NCBI GenBank assembly: GCA_024681875.1
Contig: JAILAA010000038.1
Span: 1-8,471, forward strand
DNA: 8,471 nt
Source of the DNA: Prevotella sp.
Lineage (GTDB): Bacteria > Bacteroidota > Bacteroidia > Bacteroidales > Bacteroidaceae
Reading direction: 5' to 3'
The notes beneath the pieces were generated by a model. That model did not search any database and had not been told where the DNA came from. It was given only the letters and a program-made list of their open reading frames with translations. Position 1 is the first letter of the stretch, and every line of letters begins with the position of its first letter. This document shows positions 4,576 through 8,471 of the stretch, in pieces. The translations under genes were made by a program, and so were the position numbers.

Positions 4576-7500
4576 ATGACTATCTATTTCTTTAAGACTC
4601 CTACGCAGAGTGTAATCGCCACGCAGGCTGACCACCAGCTTTCGGAAGACGAAGTGCAGAAACTATGCTGGCTCTATGGCGGCGCCACGCTCATTGAGGC
4701 TGAGACACTGAGCGGACAGTTCATTGGCCCGCGCCGTGAGATGATTACACCGTGGTCGACTAACGCCGTTGAGATTACGCAGAACATGGCCATGAAAGGC
4801 ATTAAGCGTATTGAGGAATATTTTCCCGCCAGCGATAACTTCGATCCCATGCTGCAGCGCAAGTATGACGGCTTGAATCAGGATATTTTCACTGTCAACA
4901 TCAAGCCTGAGCCTATCAAATATGTGGAGAATCTGGAGGAATACAACGAGCAGGAGGGACTGGCGCTGTCGCCTGAAGAGATAGAATATCTGCATGGCAT
5001 TGAGAAGCAGAACGGTCGTCCGCTGACCGACTCCGAAATCTTCGGCTTTGCGCAGATCAACAGCGAGCACTGCCGCCACAAAATTTTCGGCGGTACCTTT
5101 ATTATCGACGGCAAGGAGCAGGAAAGCTCGCTCTTCGCCATGATCAAGAAGACGACGCAGGAGAATCCCAACAAGATTCTCTCTGCCTATAAAGATAATG
5201 TGGCCTTCGCCCAAGGCCCCGTCGTGGAGCAGTTCGCCCCGAAGGACCAGAGCACCAGCGACTGGTTCCAGGTGAAGGACATCGAGAGTGTCATCTCGCT
5301 GAAGGCCGAGACGCACAACTTCCCCACCACCGTAGAACCCTTCAACGGCGCTGCTACTGGCACCGGCGGCGAGATTCGCGACCGTATGGGCGGTGGCATC
5401 GGCTCTTGGCCCATCGCAGGAACAGCCGTTTACATGACGGCCTATCCTCGTCTGACTGACGACGAGAAGCTGGCTCGCGACTGGGAAAACATCCTTCCTG
5501 TTCGTGAGTGGCTCTATCAGACGCCTGAGCAAATCCTCATCAAGGCTTCCAATGGCGCCTCCGACTTTGGCAACAAGTTCGGCCAGCCGCTCATCTGCGG
5601 CTCCGTCCTCACCTTCGAGCATCAGGAAAGTTCAGTAAGTTGCGACTCAGTCGCAACAAACCAGACCAAGTACGCCTACGACAAGGTCATCATGCTGGCC
5701 GGCGGCGTGGGCTATGGCACGAAGCGCGACTGCCTGAAGAAAGAGCCGCAGAAGGGCAACAAAGTCGTCGTCGTCGGTGGTGACAACTATCGCATCGGGC
5801 TCGGCGGCGGCTCGGTATCGAGCGTTGACACAGGCCGTTATAGCAGCGGCATCGAGCTGAACGCTGTGCAGCGTGCCAACCCTGAGATGCAGAAGCGTGC
5901 CTATAACCTGGTACGCGCCCTCTGCGAAGAGGACGTCAACCCCGTCGTCTCCATCCACGACCACGGCTCAGCCGGTCACCTCAACTGTCTTTCGGAGCTT
6001 GTTGAGGAATGTGGCGGCACCATCGACATGACCAAGCTGCCCATTGGCGACACCACGCTCTCGTCGAAGGAAATCATTGCCAACGAGAGTCAGGAGCGCA
6101 TGGGCCTGCTCATCGACGAGAAGCACATCGACCATGTCCGTCAGATTGCCGAGCGCGAGCGTGCACCGCTCTATGTCGTTGGCGAGACCACCGGCGACGC
6201 CCACTTCAGCTTCGTTCAGGGCGACGGTGTGAAGCCCTTCGACCTTGACGTGGCCCAGATGTTCGGCCATTCGCCGAAGACCATCATGAGGGATCATACG
6301 GTGGAGCGTCACTACGATAATGTGGCATACACACAGGATAAGATAAACGAATATCTCGAGCGAGTGCTCCAGTTGGAAGCTGTGGCCTGCAAGGACTGGC
6401 TGACGAATAAGGTGGACCGCTCCGTCACAGGCAAGATTGCCCGCCAGCAGTGTCAGGGCGTGCTGCAGCTGCCGTTGAGCGACTGCGGCGTCGTGGCCCT
6501 CGACTATCGTGGTAAGAAAGGTATCGCCACCGCCATCGGCCATGCACCGCAGGCTGGCTTGGCTAATCCTGCTGCAGGCTCCGTGCTATCTGTAGCTGAA
6601 GCATTGACCAATATCGTATGGGCACCGCTGGCTGAAGGTATGGACTCGCTGTCGTTGAGCGCCAACTGGATGTGGCCCTGCCGCTCGCAGGAAGGCGAGG
6701 ATGCACGCCTCTACCAGGCCGTACAGGCACTGAGCGACTTCTGCTGCGCCCTGCATATCAACGTGCCCACGGGCAAGGACTCGCTGTCGCTGACACAGCA
6801 GTACCCCAACGGCGAGAAGATCATCTCGCCGGGAACGGTCATCGTCAGTGCCGGTGGCGAGGTCAACGATGTGCGCAAGGTCGTCTCGCCTGTCATCAAG
6901 AACGACAAGCGCTGTTCGCTCTATCACATCGACTTCTCGTTCTGTGAGCAGCGCCTCGGCGGCTCCGCCTTTGCCCAGAGCTTAGGCAGGGTGGGCGACG
7001 ACGTGCCTACCGTGGAGAATCCCGAATATTTTGCCGACACCTTCATGGCCATCCAGCAGCTCATCGAGAAAGGCTGGATCCTGGCTGGTCACGACATCTC
7101 CGCCGGCGGTCTCATCACCACTTTGTTGGAGATGTGCTTCGCCAACACCGAGGGCGGTCTGCACATCAATCTCCACGACATTTGTGCCGACGGAGACATC
7201 GTGAAGACACTCTTCGCCGAGAACCCAGGCGTCGTCATCGAGGTGAGCGACGAGCATAAGTTTGAGTTCAAGGAGCTGATGGAAGACTTGGGCGTGGGCT
7301 ATGCCAAGATTGGCTACCCTGTGGAGGACAGCCGCAGCATCGTCGTGAAGACTGATGATGAAGAGCTGACCTTCGATATCGACCACCTGCGTGACATATG
7401 GTACAAGACCAGCTATCTGCTCGACCGCAAGCAGAGCTTCAACGGCAAGGCCAAGGAGCGCTTCGAAAATTATAAGCAGCAGCCCATCGAGATGAAGTTC

Positions 7501-8343
7501 CCGAAGGGCTTCACGGGCAAGCTGGCCCAGTACGGCCTTAATCCCCGCCGTTCAGTAAGTTGCGAAGCCATCGCAACAAACGGGAACCCCAAGGCCGCCA
7601 TCATCCGTGAGAAAGGCACCAACGGTGAGCGCGAGATGGCCTACTGCCTCTATTTGGCCGGCTTCGACGTGAAGGACGTGATGATGACCGACCTCATCAC
7701 GGGCCGCGAGACACTCGACGAGGTCAACCTCATCGTCTTCTGCGGCGGCTTCTCCAATAGCGACGTCCTCGGCTCGGCCAAGGGCTGGGCTGGCGCCTTC
7801 CTCTACAACCCGAAGGCCAAGGAGGCCCTCGACCGCTTCTATGCCCGCGAGGACACCCTCAGCCTCGGCATCTGCAACGGCTGCCAGCTGATGGTGGAGC
7901 TTGGCCTGACTAGCTCAAAGGCAAAGATGCTGCATAATGACAGCCATAAGTTCGAAAGCGGTTTTATCAGCCTTAGCATTCCTCAGAATAACAGCGTGAT
8001 GTTCGGCTCGCTCAGCGGCTCGAAGCTCGGCCTGTGGGTGGCTCACGGAGAAGGCAAGTTCTCGTTGCCGGAGGTTGAGAGCGCCTACAACGTTGTGGCA
8101 AAGTACAACTACCACGGCTATCCCGCCAATCCCAACGGCTCCGACTACGACGTGGCCGGCATTTGCTCGGCCGACGGGCGCCATCTCTGCATGATGCCGC
8201 ACCTGGAGCGCGCCATCTTCCCCTGGCAGAACGCCTGGTATCCCGCCAACCGTCGTAACGACGAGGTGACCCCGTGGATTGAGGCATTCGTCAATGCAAG
8301 AAAGTGGGTGGAAAACAGACCCACCCCCAGCCCCTCCCTGTGA
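4576..8343 (+). CDS. purL: Phosphoribosylformylglycinamidine synthase (FGAM synthase, large form)
   Basis: This enzyme of purine synthesis makes FGAM from FGAR, ATP and glutamine in the cytoplasm. The product has 1255 residues, the size of the single-chain type that carries its own glutaminase. Landmarks are FGFAQINSEHCRHK (156-169), KAETHN (243-248), the Gly-rich GAATGTGGEIRDR (258 on), HDHGSAG (461-467) and the second-half GHDISAGG (838-845). The class I glutaminase domain begins near 1006; its nucleophile is Cys1100 in GICNGCQ, and His1209 with Glu1211 in PHLER complete the triad. All key residues are present, so it should be active. ATG 4576 is chosen because the frame upstream crosses the promoter. 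Two palindromic repeats are read in frame as residues 353-362 and 993-1002. The last eight residues, RPTPSPSL, come from an inverted-repeat element that also supplies the stop. Confidence 0.97.
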   Translation: MTIYFFKTPTQSVIATQADHQLSEDEVQKLCWLYGGATLIEAETLSGQFIGPRREMITPWSTNAVEITQNMAMKGIKRIEEYFPASDNFDPMLQRKYDGLNQDIFTVNIKPEPIKYVENLEEYNEQEGLALSPEEIEYLHGIEKQNGRPLTDSEIFGFAQINSEHCRHKIFGGTFIIDGKEQESSLFAMIKKTTQENPNKILSAYKDNVAFAQGPVVEQFAPKDQSTSDWFQVKDIESVISLKAETHNFPTTVEPFNGAATGTGGEIRDRMGGGIGSWPIAGTAVYMTAYPRLTDDEKLARDWENILPVREWLYQTPEQILIKASNGASDFGNKFGQPLICGSVLTFEHQESSVSCDSVATNQTKYAYDKVIMLAGGVGYGTKRDCLKKEPQKGNKVVVVGGDNYRIGLGGGSVSSVDTGRYSSGIELNAVQRANPEMQKRAYNLVRALCEEDVNPVVSIHDHGSAGHLNCLSELVEECGGTIDMTKLPIGDTTLSSKEIIANESQERMGLLIDEKHIDHVRQIAERERAPLYVVGETTGDAHFSFVQGDGVKPFDLDVAQMFGHSPKTIMRDHTVERHYDNVAYTQDKINEYLERVLQLEAVACKDWLTNKVDRSVTGKIARQQCQGVLQLPLSDCGVVALDYRGKKGIATAIGHAPQAGLANPAAGSVLSVAEALTNIVWAPLAEGMDSLSLSANWMWPCRSQEGEDARLYQAVQALSDFCCALHINVPTGKDSLSLTQQYPNGEKIISPGTVIVSAGGEVNDVRKVVSPVIKNDKRCSLYHIDFSFCEQRLGGSAFAQSLGRVGDDVPTVENPEYFADTFMAIQQLIEKGWILAGHDISAGGLITTLLEMCFANTEGGLHINLHDICADGDIVKTLFAENPGVVIEVSDEHKFEFKELMEDLGVGYAKIGYPVEDSRSIVVKTDDEELTFDIDHLRDIWYKTSYLLDRKQSFNGKAKERFENYKQQPIEMKFPKGFTGKLAQYGLNPRRSVSCEAIATNGNPKAAIIREKGTNGEREMAYCLYLAGFDVKDVMMTDLITGRETLDEVNLIVFCGGFSNSDVLGSAKGWAGAFLYNPKAKEALDRFYAREDTLSLGICNGCQLMVELGLTSSKAKMLHNDSHKFESGFISLSIPQNNSVMFGSLSGSKLGLWVAHGEGKFSLPEVESAYNVVAKYNYHGYPANPNGSDYDVAGICSADGRHLCMMPHLERAIFPWQNAWYPANRRNDEVTPWIEAFVNARKWVENRPTPSPSL
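5631..5661 (+). repeat. In-frame palindromic repeat in purL, copy 1
   Basis: This 31-base unit holds a perfect palindrome GTTGCGACT-C-AGTCGCAAC (5639-5657), preceded by TTCAGTAA and followed by AAAC. It is read as SVSCDSVATN (residues 353-362), in the stretch between LTFEHQES and YDKVIMLAGG. PurL proteins vary in length there, so it is probably a surface loop. A second copy in the same gene and the same frame lies at 7551-7581. Confidence 0.85.
7551..7581 (+). repeat. In-frame palindromic repeat in purL, copy 2
   Basis: It matches copy 1 at 27 of 31 positions. All four differences lie in the centre, leaving the palindrome GTTGCGA-AGCCA-TCGCAAC (7559-7577). It is read in the same frame as SVSCEAIATN (993-1002), in the linker between the synthase body (KLAQYGLNPRR) and the glutaminase domain (KAAIIREKG). 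Confidence 0.85.
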
Positions 8344-8463
8344 GGGAGGGGAGAAGATACCTCATAGATAATATGGGCATGCGAAATAAAATACAAGGCT
8401 GAAAACATGGGCATGCAAGGAAATTACTCCCCTCCCTCACAGGGAGGGGCAGGGGGTGGGTCT
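8317..8463. repeat. 147-base inverted-repeat element (MITE or REP-like) at the purL 3' end
   Basis: Two 37-base arms, 8317-8353 and 8427-8463, are inverted copies differing at a single base. Each arm contains its own perfect hairpin, CCCCTCCCT-3 bases-AGGGAGGGG (8331-8351 and 8429-8449), beside a CCCACCCCCAG or mirrored tract. The 73-base centre is A/T-rich and holds the direct repeat ATGGGCATGC twice (8373-8382, 8407-8416). It encodes no protein. The purL stop TGA (8341-8343) lies across the loop of the first hairpin. The right arm is followed by CTTTTTA, so the hairpins may also end purL transcription. C-rich palindromes of this style are scattered repeats in many Bacteroidota; the exact family is not identified. 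Confidence 0.8.
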
Positions 8464-8471
8464 CTTTTTAC

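Noticed and set aside
4663..5622. A 319-codon open frame antisense to purL
   Set aside because: It mirrors the strongly biased codon use of purL, has no recognisable domain or promoter, and purL is certain on the other strand.
8317..8463. CRISPR array
   Set aside because: The repeats are inverted, not direct, there are only two, and no spacer series exists. No array is present elsewhere in the window.

Overview
The window looks like chromosome of a Bacteroidota species, most probably Prevotella or a close relative. Three things suggest this: promoter elements of the Bacteroidota type (TAnnTTTG at -7 with a TTG about 19-21 bases upstream), start codons without clear Shine-Dalgarno sites, and the block sigma-54 activator / LptE / TPR protein / SecG, a gene order I associate with Bacteroidales. 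The genus is inferred from protein flavour, not proven.

Left end (1-1206). Bases 1 to about 131 encode, on the minus strand, an internal piece of an NADP-dependent isocitrate dehydrogenase. This stops abruptly at about 129-145, where a plus-strand phage-like gene begins, itself lacking a proper N-terminus. It resembles a terminase small subunit and overlaps a small hypothetical gene (675-1004). The join of two truncated genes marks a rearrangement, a decayed prophage edge or an assembly chimera. A hairpin-rich stretch without a credible gene follows to about 1140.

Centre left (1145-1528). A complete minus-strand tRNA-His(GTG) unit: a Bacteroidota promoter, a leader of roughly 75-80 bases with two small hairpins, the tRNA with its G-1, and a strong intrinsic terminator. 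A second terminator (1476-1505) belongs to secG.

Centre (1529-4432, minus strand). One operon reads sigma-54 activator, lptE, TPR protein, secG, from a promoter that sits almost on the start codon. The activator and LptE share one uninterrupted reading frame of 568 codons. LptE has no ATG, GTG or TTG of its own, so either it starts at CTG or the two are made as a fusion. The genes concern envelope biogenesis: LptE works in LPS export at the outer membrane and SecG in the Sec translocon.

Right (4543-8471, plus strand). purL, the large single-chain FGAM synthase of purine synthesis, is transcribed divergently from its own promoter. It carries two in-frame copies of a 31-base palindromic repeat (27 of 31 bases identical), both read as SVSC..(V/I)ATN, at a loop and at the linker before the glutaminase domain. 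Its last eight codons and stop lie within a 147-base inverted-repeat element that ends the window. The in-frame repeats and the activator-LptE fusion are the most unusual observations.
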